From NCBI RefSeq assembly GCF_004745945.1, contig NZ_SRLE01000004.1, positions 1-64,000 on the forward strand: a DNA stretch of 64,000 nt. Reading direction: 5' to 3'. The position numbers and the translations under genes are program-made. The notes beneath the pieces are model-generated. The model did not search any database and was not told the origin of the DNA. It was given only the letters and a program-made list of their open reading frames with translations. Source of the stretch: Mangrovimicrobium sediminis (GTDB taxonomy: Bacteria; Pseudomonadota; Gammaproteobacteria; Pseudomonadales; Halieaceae). Every line of letters begins with the position of its first letter. Within the stretch, counting starts at the first letter, position 1. Shown one piece after another: positions 40,293 to 49,808 of this stretch.

Positions 40293-41192
40293 ATGACCGC
40301 CGCTCCGGTCGCCGACCTGGGAAAACACAGCATGTTCGACTCACTCAAGGGCCCCTGGGATCGCGAGACCGCCATCGCGTTCCTGGAAGCCAGCACCTGC
40401 CCGATCCGCCTGGCCTGTACCGCCGCCGACGGTTATCCGCGTGTGGCCTCCCTGTGGTACCAGTACGGCGACGAGGCGCTGCACTGTGTTACCCACCGTG
40501 ACTCGGCGCTGGCGGCGCTGCTGCGGCAGGACGCGCGCGTGGGGTTCGAGATATCCGGCGATGCGCCGCCGTATTTCGGGCTGCGCGGCCAGGGTGACGC
40601 ACAATTGGCACCGCTGGACGACGTGCAACTTCTGGAGTCCCTGCTGCAGCGCTACCTCGGGGGGACGCAGTCCCGCCTGGGGCGCTGGCTACTGTCGCGG
40701 GCGCAGGAAGAACTGTGGATCTGTATTCGACCGACACGGCTGTTCAGCTGGGATTACCGCGAACGCATGGCCGACACTGTCAGTGATGCCACTACGGAGG
40801 CCAGCAAGCAGGTAGTGCTCGACTTCATCAACGCCTCCAACCGCGGTGACATGGACACCTGCTTTGCGTTGCTCGCCGACGACCTGGTCTGGACCGATGT
40901 CGGCACCACGCCGTTCGCGGGTCGCTACGAGGGCAAGCAGGCGGTGCTGGCGGAACTTATCGGCCCGCTGTTTTCACGCCTGGAGGCGGGTATTCATATG
41001 ACGGTGGAGCAGGTCACCGCCGAGAATGACCGGGTTGTGGTGGTGGCCTCCGGGCAGGCCGAGACTCTGGAAGGGGTTCCCTACAACAACAGCTACTGCC
41101 AGATATTTTCCTTGCGCGGCGGGCTTATCCACTCGGTGACAGAGTACTGCGACACGGCACTGGTGAATGCCGTGTTGGCGCCGGACCGGTAG
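40293..41192 (+). CDS. PNPOx-like/SnoaL-like fusion protein
   Basis: A 299-aa protein joining two domains. Residues about 20-150 resemble pyridoxamine-phosphate-oxidase-like flavin-binding split barrels (CPIRLACTAADGYPRVASLWYQYGDEALHC). Residues about 175-295 form a SnoaL/NTF2-like domain (VVLDFINASNRGDMDTCFALLADDLVW, YEGKQAVLAELIGPL). The start is uncertain: ATG 40224, 40293 and 40332 are in frame. The fusion suggests a flavin- or heme-linked redox step on a small organic compound. Confidence 0.75.
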   Translation: MTAAPVADLGKHSMFDSLKGPWDRETAIAFLEASTCPIRLACTAADGYPRVASLWYQYGDEALHCVTHRDSALAALLRQDARVGFEISGDAPPYFGLRGQGDAQLAPLDDVQLLESLLQRYLGGTQSRLGRWLLSRAQEELWICIRPTRLFSWDYRERMADTVSDATTEASKQVVLDFINASNRGDMDTCFALLADDLVWTDVGTTPFAGRYEGKQAVLAELIGPLFSRLEAGIHMTVEQVTAENDRVVVVASGQAETLEGVPYNNSYCQIFSLRGGLIHSVTEYCDTALVNAVLAPDR

Positions 41193-41254
41193 ACGGCCTG
41201 GCGCGCGGCTCTGCGGTTCGACGTCACCGCAGGGCCACGCTGCATGGCACCCGC

Positions 41255-42862
41255 TTACGCGGGCAACTGCGGCCCCGCCGCGACCAGCGCCTTGCCGCGC
41301 TCGTCATCGGTGAATTTCGCGAAGTTGTCGATAAACATTTCCGCCAGGGTGCGCGCTTTCGTGTCCCACTCGGCGGGGTCGGCGTAGGTGTCCCTGGGGT
41401 CGAGAATACCGCTGTCCACACCCGGCAGTGCGGTGGGAATGGCGATGTTGAATACCGGCAGGGTGGTTGTCTCGGCGGCATCCATGGAACCGTCGAGGAT
41501 CGCGTCGATTATCCCGCGGGTATCCTTGATGGAAATACGCTTGCCGGTGCCGTTCCAGCCGGTGTTGACCAGGTAGGCGGTCGCGCCCACCGCATCCATC
41601 TTGTCCACCAGTTCCTCGGCGTACTTTACCGGATGCAGGGTGAGGAAGGCTTTGCCGAAACAGGCTGAGAAAGTCGGCACCGGTTCGGTAATGCCGCGCT
41701 CGGTGCCGGCGAGCTTGGCGGTGAAGCCGGAGAGGAAGTGGTACATGCACTGCTCGTGGTCCAGCCTGGCCACCGGCGGCAGTACCCCGAAGGCATCGGC
41801 GGTGAGGAAAATCACCTTCTTCGCGTGACCGGCGCGCGACACCGGCTTGACGATGTTGTCGATGTGGTAGATCGGGTAGGACACGCGGGTGTTTTCGGTG
41901 ATCGAGCCGTCGTCGAAGTCGATGTGGCCGGCGTCGTCCACCACCACGTTTTCCAGCAGGGCATCGCGGCGGATCGCGTGGTAGATGTCCGGCTCGCTCT
42001 CCTTGTCCAGCTTGATGGTCTTGGCGTAGCAGCCGCCCTCGAAATTGAAGATGCCGTCCTTGTCCCAGCCGTGCTCGTCGTCGCCGATCAGGCGGCGCTT
42101 GGGGTCGGTGGACAGGGTGGTCTTGCCGGTGCCGGACAGGCCGAAGAAGATCGCCACGTCGCCGGCCTCGCCGACGTTGGCGGAGCAGTGCATGGATGCC
42201 ATGTTCGCCAGTGGCAGGTAGTAGTTCATCATGGCGAACATGCCTTTCTTCATCTCGCCGCCGTACCAGGTGCCGCCGATGAGCTGCATCTTCTCGGTCA
42301 TGTTGAACACGGTGAACACCTCGGAGTTCATGCCGTGCTCCTGCCATTTCGGGTTGCTGGTCTTGGAACCGTTCATCACCACGAAGTCGGGCTCGCCGTA
42401 GTTGGCCAGTTCCTCAGCGGTCGGGCGGATGAACATGTTGGTGACGAAGTGCGCCTGCCAGGCGACCTCCATGATGAAGCGTACCTTCATCCGGGTGTCT
42501 TCGTTGGCTCCGCAGAAGGTGTCGACGACAAACAGGCGCTTGCCCGAGAGCTGCTCGACCACCAGCGATTTCAGGTCCGTCCAGACCTCGGGGGAGATCG
42601 GCTTGTTGTCGTTGGGGCTGGCCTCGCTGGTCCACCACAGGTGTTCCTTGCTGACATCGTCGTAGACGATGAACTTGTCCTTGGGCGAGCGGCCGGTAAA
42701 TATGCCGGTGTTCACGGCCACTGCGCCGAGTTCGGTGACCACCGCTTTTTCGAAGCCGCTCAGCTCCGGCCGGGTTTCCTCGGCGAACAGTGTTTCGTAG
42801 GAGGGGTTGTGCAGGATTTCGGCGGCATTCTCGATGCCGTAGATGGACAAGTCCAGGGTCAT
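41255..42862 (-). CDS. pckA: Phosphoenolpyruvate carboxykinase (ATP)
   Basis: A 535-aa gluconeogenic enzyme converting oxaloacetate and ATP to PEP. Motifs: [11 protein letters not shown], the kinase-1a P-loop [11 protein letters not shown], the metal site LIGDDEHGW and the adenine region [11 protein letters not shown]. It is of full family length. It is a housekeeping gene, not part of the nif regulon. The 381-bp gap upstream (42863-43243) shows no other gene that I can support. Confidence 0.98.
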   Translation of the reverse strand: MTLDLSIYGIENAAEILHNPSYETLFAEETRPELSGFEKAVVTELGAVAVNTGIFTGRSPKDKFIVYDDVSKEHLWWTSEASPNDNKPISPEVWTDLKSLVVEQLSGKRLFVVDTFCGANEDTRMKVRFIMEVAWQAHFVTNMFIRPTAEELANYGEPDFVVMNGSKTSNPKWQEHGMNSEVFTVFNMTEKMQLIGGTWYGGEMKKGMFAMMNYYLPLANMASMHCSANVGEAGDVAIFFGLSGTGKTTLSTDPKRRLIGDDEHGWDKDGIFNFEGGCYAKTIKLDKESEPDIYHAIRRDALLENVVVDDAGHIDFDDGSITENTRVSYPIYHIDNIVKPVSRAGHAKKVIFLTADAFGVLPPVARLDHEQCMYHFLSGFTAKLAGTERGITEPVPTFSACFGKAFLTLHPVKYAEELVDKMDAVGATAYLVNTGWNGTGKRISIKDTRGIIDAILDGSMDAAETTTLPVFNIAIPTALPGVDSGILDPRDTYADPAEWDTKARTLAEMFIDNFAKFTDDERGKALVAAGPQLPA

Positions 42863-43243
42863 TGGTCGGGCCTCGGCGTTGGCAATGGCAGGAATAAGGG
42901 GTTGCGGGCTTGCGCACGCGAGGGTGCGCGGTGGCTGGGGCTCTTGATGATCAGCACGGCTCTTTCAACCTGGAAGCTCGTCAACCGGTACGAATGCTGG
43001 GTCTTTCACGTATGTAACGGACAATTCTTCATTGTACGACGATGGGATTGCGTCGGTATAAAATTTCCATGAACTCTCGAAGCAAAATCCGGGCCACCCG
43101 AAATGGGACACGCTGGTTCCCCGCCCGGCGTCGCGGTGGTAGATGCTGGTGCGTTGCGCCCAAATAGGGTGCGTGGGCTGTTCGCATAGTTGTGCTTCAC
43201 TGGGTCTCCAAGATGCTCCAGGCGCGCCTGTACTGGGCGCTTG

Positions 43244-43999
43244 TCAGGGCCGGGGTCTGAGCGTGATCGGGAAGGTGTCCTCTTCCCCGGTCGCGTCGGT
43301 GCCTACGCTGAGCAAATCCTCCTTGATCAGCAGCTCTATCACTCTATTGTAGTCATACTTGCCATCGGACAGCGTCTCGTACTCTTCGCGGTAGTGTTGT
43401 GCTTTAACCAGGTCCTGATCGAAGCAGGCGTAGGGATTTGCGTACAGGTAGACCCTCAGCGCAGCGCCAGGGATGCCCCCCCTGGCGTAGGACTCGTCGA
43501 GTATGCGCAGGATTGCCTGCTGCTTTTCATGGCAGGCTGAGTTCAGGTACACGACGGCCAGCAGCATGCGATAGCGGCCGTTTGCGTCGATTGCGAGAAT
43601 ACGCGGGTCCTGCAGATGCGCGGCGGCCAATCTTGCTGCCAAAGGCGAGGAGGCAGAATGTTGCACGTACATGTAGGTTGTAACGTTGAACTGCCAGACG
43701 GCGGTTTCCTCATTTGCCACCCGCGATGCAATGCGTTGTTCGAGATAGGATTCCACGACATCCCAGGACACCAGGTTGACGTAGTCACAAACGACTGCGG
43801 ATTCGAGCCCCATATCGATATAGCCTGACATGTCGGCAGCCGCGACTTCCCGGCATTCTTCTTTGGCCTGCCGATACAGCTCGGGATCCTGCTCCAGTTG
43901 CTGCAGTGCGGCATTTTTGCTTTCTGACCCATTGCCACAGGAAGAGAAAACGATAGCGGCAAGGACGAGAGTGCGTAGCTGGGTTGCTGGTATAGACAT
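43244..43999 (-). CDS. Putative lipoprotein
   Basis: A 251-aa protein with a short hydrophobic leader ending VFSSC (Cys 21), a plausible though imperfect lipobox. The rest is soluble, helical and acidic, with several Cys (CREVAAAD, VVCDYVNL, NSACHEK, PYACFDQ). No family recognised. AT content is higher than in its neighbours, which may point to later acquisition. Confidence 0.65.
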   Translation of the reverse strand: MSIPATQLRTLVLAAIVFSSCGNGSESKNAALQQLEQDPELYRQAKEECREVAAADMSGYIDMGLESAVVCDYVNLVSWDVVESYLEQRIASRVANEETAVWQFNVTTYMYVQHSASSPLAARLAAAHLQDPRILAIDANGRYRMLLAVVYLNSACHEKQQAILRILDESYARGGIPGAALRVYLYANPYACFDQDLVKAQHYREEYETLSDGKYDYNRVIELLIKEDLLSVGTDATGEEDTFPITLRPRP

Positions 44000-44249
44000 T
44001 GGCGGTGTGTTCTTGGACCTGACCTATGCAGGCGGTGTTGATGCGGCCGGGATGTGACTCATCAAGAGCATACCTGATTGGGGACGCGTTTGTGGCATGG
44101 TCTCGTCGCAACTGGCTGGCGCGTCGCACTTGTCGTGTATGTCTGTAGCCAACCGCGAAAACCGGAATTGCGCCAACTGTGCTATTCGCCACACCGCCAC
44201 CGCAGAAATCGCTAGACTGTATGAAGTGCAAATCAGGGAGGAGTGCAGG

Positions 44250-44588
44250 ATGCGTTTGTTTCAACTGGGACTGGTACTGGCCTGGATCGTGGTCACCGTC
44301 GTGACGGTTACCGCTTTTCGAAATTCAGGTCTCAGCGCCTCCGTCGATGTATTTTCCGCCGACCTCGCCGCCGGCAACTGGCGCACCCAGTTCAACAGCG
44401 ACCTGCTGGTAAACATGGCGCTGGTCGGTCTGTGGGCGGCCTGGCGCGAGCGATTTTCCACGCGCGGGATCGTCGCCGGCCTGTGCTGCACCTTCGGCGG
44501 CAGCCTGTTTTCGTTTGCCTATATTTTCGTGCTCACACTGACCAGCGGCGGGGACGCGCGGCAACTTCTGCTCGGCCGCCAGGCCTGA
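44250..44588 (+). CDS. Small inner-membrane protein
   Basis: A 112-aa protein with about three hydrophobic segments (LFQLGLVLAWIVVTVVTV, LLVNMALVGLWAAW, LCCTFGGSLFSFAYIFVLTL). ATG at 44250 after GGGAGGAG. No firm family. The 305-bp stretch after it (44589-44893) holds no gene; a bulged hairpin GCCGGGGCAG ... CTGCCCGGC lies at about 44727-44757. Confidence 0.65.
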   Translation: MRLFQLGLVLAWIVVTVVTVTAFRNSGLSASVDVFSADLAAGNWRTQFNSDLLVNMALVGLWAAWRERFSTRGIVAGLCCTFGGSLFSFAYIFVLTLTSGGDARQLLLGRQA

Positions 44589-44893
44589 CGCCAACGCGCT
44601 GACCGCAACCATCGACCACGCCAGCACCGTCGCGGCCTGGCGGCGCCAGCGCTGACCCGGGCCGCGCAGCGCGAGTCGTGGCCCGACTGGGCCATATGCC
44701 TACCCTCCAGCGCCATATCAAACTTGCCGGGGCAGGAGACAGTGACGCTGCCCGGCGTACACCCATGCTCTCCTGCCACCCTGCGTCGGGGTATGTTGCC
44801 CGCGAGCGGGCAGTGCACGCCAGGTCATGTCGCTATCGAACCCAGGGTTAGCCCCGGGTCGCGAACGAAACAGTCCATTGAGGGAAAATACTT

Positions 44894-45700
44894 ATGGCAG
44901 CCTTTGACTACAACACCATGCTGCCGGTGGAAAAATTGAAGACGCTGGCCGAGCGAGAGGCGGATAACTACCAGGGCGCGTTGCCCTTCGCCCACGGCTG
45001 TTTTGACGGCATATTCGATGACGCGGTGCTGGATGCAATCATCGAGGAATTCGAGCAGAGCGACCGCGACTGGCACGAGTTCTCCTCCAAATACGAGAAG
45101 AAGTTCCAGATGAACCGGGACGCGAACCTGCGGCCCGTCACCCGCGCGTTTATTCACAACCTGAACTCCGAGCCCTTCCTGCAGTTCCTCGAGACCCTGA
45201 CCGGGGTGAAGAACCTCATTCCCGACCCATACCTCGTGGGCGGCGGTCTGCACAAGATTCCCCGCGGCGGCAGGCTCGGCGTGCACGTGGACTTCAACAA
45301 ACACCAGAAGATGAACGTGTTCCGCCGCCTTAACGTGTTGATCTACCTGAACCGGGACTGGCAAGAGGAGTACGGCGGTTACTTCGAGTTGTGGGATGAG
45401 CACAGGCAATCCGCCCAGGTGAAGCTGCTGCCGATTTTCAATCGCATGGCGATCTTCACCACCACTGCGACCAGTTTCCACGGCCACCCCGAGCCGCTGA
45501 CCTGCCCGGAGGACCGCCACCGCATTTCGCTGGCGCTCTACTACTACACCGCGAATGACCGCGGCGACCAGAAAGCGGCGGCACACAGCACGGTGTTTCT
45601 CACCCGGGACGGCAGGCGCGAGGAACTCGGCAAGCCCACCCTGTGGCAGCGTACCAAGGGCACGGTGAAGCGAGTGATCTCGCCGCAACGGCAGGCCTGA
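44894..45700 (+). CDS. 2-oxoglutarate/Fe(II)-dependent oxygenase (prolyl-hydroxylase type)
   Basis: A 268-aa enzyme of the P4H-like 2OG-Fe(II) family. The iron site is HVDFNKH (H and D of HxD) with the distal H in FHGHPEPL. The 2-oxoglutarate arginine is in DRHRISLALYYY. FRRLNVLIYLNRDWQEEYGGYFELW is the typical core strand region. The start is preceded by GAGGGAAA. The substrate is unknown. Confidence 0.9.
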   Translation: MAAFDYNTMLPVEKLKTLAEREADNYQGALPFAHGCFDGIFDDAVLDAIIEEFEQSDRDWHEFSSKYEKKFQMNRDANLRPVTRAFIHNLNSEPFLQFLETLTGVKNLIPDPYLVGGGLHKIPRGGRLGVHVDFNKHQKMNVFRRLNVLIYLNRDWQEEYGGYFELWDEHRQSAQVKLLPIFNRMAIFTTTATSFHGHPEPLTCPEDRHRISLALYYYTANDRGDQKAAAHSTVFLTRDGRREELGKPTLWQRTKGTVKRVISPQRQA

Positions 45701-45832
45701 TTCGGAGTATGGGTACGCATCAGTGACAGGGTTTTCGCCACACGCCGCAATCAAGCCGCCATCACCGCCCGGGCAGCAACAGCGCCCGCAGGCCGGTTAC
45801 CTCTGCAGGTGCTCCGGGATTCGCTGAACCAC

Positions 45833-46669
45833 GTGCATTTCGAGATTAAACACGAAACCCGCTACCGCTATTCGTCGCCGGTGCAACTGGGGCCGCAGTT
45901 CCTGCGCTTCCGGCCACGCAGCGACGACTACCAGCGCATCCTGTCCTTTCGCTGCGAGGTGCAGCCGCAGCCGAGCTTTACCGAAGAGTACCTGGACGGG
46001 GAGGGCAACCCGGTATTGCGGGTTGATTTTGCCCAGCCCACAGATCACCTGAGTATTACCGTGTTCATGCAGGTGGCCACCCAGGTCCCGCCGCTGGCCG
46101 GCGTCGAGGCCTTGCCCGGTTCGTCCGCCACACCGCCATTGCCCAGCGCTACAGCCTACCTGTTGCGCCGCGCCCCCAATGCCATGGTGGATGCGTTTGC
46201 CGCGTCGGTGGCGCTGGCCACCAAGGACAACGTGCCCTGTTTCCTGCATGCCCTGACGCGCACCCTGTTCAACGATTTTCACCGCCAGCGACGCGAGATC
46301 GGTGCACCGCAATCCCCGGTTGAAACCCTGCAACTGCGCCGCGGCGCCTGCCGCGACCTCACCGTGCTGTTCGTCGATTGCTGTCGCTCTCGCGGGATTC
46401 CCGCGCGCTTCGCCAGCGGCTATCACCGCGGCGACCCGCAGCGCGCAGAGCGCGACCTGCACGCCTGGCCGGAGGTCTTTATTCACGGCCTCGGCTGGCG
46501 CGGTTTCGACCCGACCCGTGGGGTGGCGGTCACCGATACCCACGTCACTATTGCGGCCGCCGCGGACCCCGCGGACACCATGCCGGTGACCGGCGGGTTC
46601 AGCGGCGTGGATGTCACCAGTGACCTGAAGTACGCGGTCAGGGTACGGGTACGCGACGACGTGGTCTGA
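45833..46669 (+). CDS. Transglutaminase-like domain protein
   Basis: A 278-aa protein. It has the N-terminal bacterial transglutaminase-like beta domain (HFEIKHETRYRYSSPVQLGPQFLRFRP). The papain-type triad follows: Cys in RRGACRDLTVLFVDCCRSRGIPAR, His in DLHAWPEVF and Asp in RGFDPTRG. Start taken at GTG 45833, where family members usually begin; GTG 45809 is in frame. It may act as a protease or amide cross-linker. Confidence 0.85.
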   Translation: MHFEIKHETRYRYSSPVQLGPQFLRFRPRSDDYQRILSFRCEVQPQPSFTEEYLDGEGNPVLRVDFAQPTDHLSITVFMQVATQVPPLAGVEALPGSSATPPLPSATAYLLRRAPNAMVDAFAASVALATKDNVPCFLHALTRTLFNDFHRQRREIGAPQSPVETLQLRRGACRDLTVLFVDCCRSRGIPARFASGYHRGDPQRAERDLHAWPEVFIHGLGWRGFDPTRGVAVTDTHVTIAAAADPADTMPVTGGFSGVDVTSDLKYAVRVRVRDDVV

Positions 46670-46815
46670 AATTATCGGCGTGTTACCAGGCAACCTCGCG
46701 TGTTACCTGATGCTTGTTTCCTGGCGCCTTTCAGGTAATCATATTCGTCTTTCCGACAGGCTTTGCCCGCGAGCGGGGTGGCCTTTGCGTACATGCCAAT
46801 AACAGGGAACACACC

Positions 46816-47796
46816 ATGACAGGTATCACGATAAGCGATCTGCGCGACGATCTTTCCTTCGGCTCCAGCGTCGAGGGGGTCACCTTTGAAACCCTCGCTG
46901 ACGAATCCGTGCGCGAGCAACTGCGCGAGGCGTTCAAGCGCCGCGGCGTGCTGGTGTTCAGGAACATGGAGCCGAGCTCGCGCCTGCAGGTGGAACTGAG
47001 CAAGGTGTTCGGGCCGATCAAGGATCACCCGACCAAGACCACGCCGCGCGACGAAGAGACCGGCGACGCCGCCCTCGGCGTGATCGACATGCACTACATT
47101 CCCGACGACGAGAAGCACGCGGCCGGTGGACTTATCGAGTTCGAGGGACAGGTGCTCGCGCGTTTTGCCCCGTGGCACTTCGACCACTGCTACAACGACG
47201 AACTGAATTATGCCGGCGTCCTGCGCTGCCCCATCGTGCCGCCCCAGGGCGGTCGCACCGGCTTCATGGACGGCGTGGAGTGCTACCAGCAGTTCTCGCC
47301 GGAGCTGCGCGCGCGGATCGAGGACCTGAATATCATCTACACCCTCGATACGCGTCTCAGCACCATGCGCTTCGGGGTCAACTTCAAGCCGGTGAGCGAA
47401 GACCCGATCAACCAGGAGCTGCTGAAAGAGGCCGCGAAGTTTCCCCGCGCAATGCACCCCGCGGTGTGGACGCGTGAAGACGGCAGTAAGGCGCTGCATG
47501 TCGGGCCGTGGATGTCGGTCGGTGTCGAGCACCACGAGGACGCCGCGGGCGACACCCTGCTGGACGACGTGTGCCACGAGATCAACCGCCTCGGCAAGGG
47601 CACCAGCGCCTACTGGCACGACTGGAGCGAGACCGACATGTTGATCTGGGACAACCACCGCATGCTGCACGCCGTCGAAGGCTGCGACGCGAAGTACGAG
47701 CGCCAGACCCTGCGCACCACCATCAAGGGCGACTACGGCCTCGGCTACTTCGAAGACGGCAAGAAAGTCGGCGAAGTCTCCCGCGACGTCGCCTGA
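46816..47796 (+). CDS. TauD/TfdA-family dioxygenase
   Basis: A 326-aa 2-oxoglutarate/Fe(II) enzyme. The HxD iron motif lies in WHFDHCYND and the distal His in WDNHRMLHAV. The 2OG-binding Arg lies in ERQTLRTTIKGD. The N-terminus FKRRGVLVFRNM is typical of TauD/TfdA proteins. The substrate could be a taurine-like sulfonate, a carnitine precursor or other organic acid. A hairpin follows the gene. Confidence 0.87.
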   Translation: MTGITISDLRDDLSFGSSVEGVTFETLADESVREQLREAFKRRGVLVFRNMEPSSRLQVELSKVFGPIKDHPTKTTPRDEETGDAALGVIDMHYIPDDEKHAAGGLIEFEGQVLARFAPWHFDHCYNDELNYAGVLRCPIVPPQGGRTGFMDGVECYQQFSPELRARIEDLNIIYTLDTRLSTMRFGVNFKPVSEDPINQELLKEAAKFPRAMHPAVWTREDGSKALHVGPWMSVGVEHHEDAAGDTLLDDVCHEINRLGKGTSAYWHDWSETDMLIWDNHRMLHAVEGCDAKYERQTLRTTIKGDYGLGYFEDGKKVGEVSRDVA

Positions 47797-47816
47797 CCCC
47801 GCTTTCCCTCACCAAC

Positions 47817-47840
47817 GCACTACCGGATACCCGGTAGTGC
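47817..47840 (+). terminator. Hairpin after the TauD-like gene
   Basis: Perfect 10-bp stem GCACTACCGG / CCGGTAGTGC with an ATAC loop, 20 bp after the stop. There is no T-run. Confidence 0.55.
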
Positions 47841-47947
47841 GGCGGTGCTATTCCCCAGGCGGCTGACACTGAGCTACGGCTGCTCGCTACCAATCCTGTC
47901 TTCAACGCCCGCACTCGCGGGAAATGCTGGGGTAGTCCTTCGTAATA

Positions 47948-47982
47948 AAATGTAGTACAAATAGATCTAATGTACTACATTT
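47948..47982. promoter_or_regulatory. Perfect 12-bp inverted repeat upstream of an RHH gene
   Basis: AAATGTAGTACA (47948-47959) and TGTACTACATTT (47971-47982) are perfect inverted repeats 11 bp apart, in an AT-rich island within GC-rich DNA. Each arm includes the near-palindromic TGTAsTACA. It lies 40 bp upstream of the regulator ATG at 48023, as expected for an autoregulatory operator. Confidence 0.75.
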
Positions 47983-48022
47983 AAGCTTGCAGGAACGGAC
48001 CTCGACAGGACAACCCCCGGCG

Positions 48023-48487
48023 ATGCCACAGAAAAAGCAACGCACACGCGCAAAGCGGGCCGCTACCAAGGACCGCGTTCTGCAGGCGCGAATCCCGACG
48101 CAACTGGACGACCAACTGCGCGGCCGTGCCGAACAGCTCGGCCTGTCGGTATCCACCGTGGTCAGGAATGTCCTGTTGAATACCTTTGACCTGGTGGAAG
48201 ACGTCGTCAGCGATAGCGCACGCCTGGGCATGACCCTGTGTGCCCCGGGCTCGCAGCCAGCTGTGGGCAGTAGTGCGGACGCAAGTCCGGGCCCGGCGGT
48301 CATCGCCTGGCAGGAGGCGACGCTGAACCTCAACGGGGTCTGCGAGCAGTGCAATACCCTGCTGCCCAGGGGCGAGCGCGCGGCGATCGGCTTGCCGGTT
48401 CAGGCGCGCCCCGTCCTACTCTGCCTCGCATGCCTCGCGGCGCTTTCTGCGGGTACGCCCGAGCCAGGCAAGGTGCCATCCGAATAA
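48023..48487 (+). CDS. Ribbon-helix-helix regulator with C-terminal zinc-finger-like Cys pairs
   Basis: A 154-aa protein. The basic N-terminus KKQRTRAKRAATK is followed by an RHH domain (VLQARIPTQLDDQLRGRAEQLGLSVSTVVRNVLLNTFDLVEDVV). The C-terminal part has CEQC and CLAC about 28 residues apart, a probable metal site. I chose ATG 48023; a TTG at 47987 is in frame. It probably binds the palindrome just upstream. The following lipase-like gene may be its target. Confidence 0.78.
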   Translation: MPQKKQRTRAKRAATKDRVLQARIPTQLDDQLRGRAEQLGLSVSTVVRNVLLNTFDLVEDVVSDSARLGMTLCAPGSQPAVGSSADASPGPAVIAWQEATLNLNGVCEQCNTLLPRGERAAIGLPVQARPVLLCLACLAALSAGTPEPGKVPSE

Positions 48488-48529
48488 TCCCGACTTGATG
48501 ACTGCCAGCGTGCTGGCGGGAGGCCAGAG

Positions 48530-49702
48530 ATGGAAATTTCCGGAACCACACTGCACGGGGGAGCGCTGCTGACGCTGGATATCGCACGCGGAGTGACCAC
48601 GGCGGTGGAACGCCTGCACGGGACAATCGCCCGCCAGGCGAGCGGCGGACTACTCGCCGCGTCCGGGCGAAGCGCAGGCCCGGTGGCCGGTCTCGTGTAC
48701 CGGACGATTCGCGGCAGTACCAACGGCCTGCGCTTCGCGCTGGACCAGCTTGGCTCGCAGTTTGCCTCCGGCGAGGAACCCCGGGACAGGGAGCTGCCAG
48801 CGATAGCCGCGCTCAACGGTGTCTGCGGTGATTTTCTCGCCGCGAGCGGTAATCCGCTGGCGCTGCCCATGAGTTTCCAGGCGGCGCACCAGGACGCAAT
48901 CGCGAGTGGCGACATTGTAGTCATGGTCCACGGCCTGGGACTGAGCGAGCGCAATTGGCTGGACGAGTCCGGCCTCGGCGGGCGGTTGCGCAGCGACCTC
49001 GGTGCGACGCCGATCTACCTGCGATACAACACGGGACGGCACATCTCAACCAACGGTCGCGAGTTCTCGCGCATGCTGGAGGAGCTGTGTGCAGGCTGGC
49101 CCGTGCCCGTCAACTCCCTGACGCTTGTCGGTCACAGCATGGGAGGGCTGGTGATACGCAGTGCGTGCCGCTACGCGCAGCGTGAAAACCGGCGGTGGCT
49201 GGAACAACTGCGCGGGGTCACTTGTCTTGGCTCCCCGCATCACGGCGCTCCGCTGGAAAAGGCGGGCGCGGCGCTCGACCGCGTGCTGTTGACGTTGCCC
49301 TACACGGCCCCGCTCGCGTTCGGCGCCCGGCGCAGCGCGGGGGTCAAGGACCTCGAATACGGCAACCTGCTGGATGAGGATTGGCAGGGGCTACGGCACG
49401 ATGCTCCCTCTGCGGACCGACGCGAGAATGTGCCACTGGTGCCGGGCGTGGAGTACCTGTTCATTGCCGCGTCGGTGGGGAAGCACTCGCGGGATCCGAT
49501 GGGCCACCTGTTCGGCGATTTACTGGTGCGCCTGGATAGCGCCAGCGGAGAGCATCGCGATCCACAGCGGCGTCTTCCTGTCGAACCACGCTGTTTGCGG
49601 GTGTTCCACGAAAAGAATCACTTCGACCTGTTGCGCGATACGCGTGTGCATGAGTGCATCGTCGAATGGCTCAGGCAACACCTGTCCCCCAGGCATGGGT
49701 AA
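48530..49702 (+). CDS. Alpha/beta-hydrolase (lipase-like)
   Basis: A 390-aa protein. The N-terminal 120 residues are helical and Ala/Gly-rich. The hydrolase core has VVMVHGLGLSERNW (oxyanion region), the nucleophile elbow GHSMGG (Ser about residue 205), LGSPHHGAP and a late His in EKNHFDLL. It has no signal peptide. It is similar in layout to PGAP1/lipase-type esterases. It lies 42 bp after the RHH gene and is probably co-regulated. Confidence 0.82.
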   Translation: MEISGTTLHGGALLTLDIARGVTTAVERLHGTIARQASGGLLAASGRSAGPVAGLVYRTIRGSTNGLRFALDQLGSQFASGEEPRDRELPAIAALNGVCGDFLAASGNPLALPMSFQAAHQDAIASGDIVVMVHGLGLSERNWLDESGLGGRLRSDLGATPIYLRYNTGRHISTNGREFSRMLEELCAGWPVPVNSLTLVGHSMGGLVIRSACRYAQRENRRWLEQLRGVTCLGSPHHGAPLEKAGAALDRVLLTLPYTAPLAFGARRSAGVKDLEYGNLLDEDWQGLRHDAPSADRRENVPLVPGVEYLFIAASVGKHSRDPMGHLFGDLLVRLDSASGEHRDPQRRLPVEPRCLRVFHEKNHFDLLRDTRVHECIVEWLRQHLSPRHG

Positions 49703-49808
49703 GGGGGCAGTCGCAGTTGCCATGTTTCGATAGGCTTGCAGGTCCCGAGAAGAAAGCGCTGGCGATTGTCGTCCAGGAAGTTCTGCCACAACCGATATTT
49801 GATTGCTG

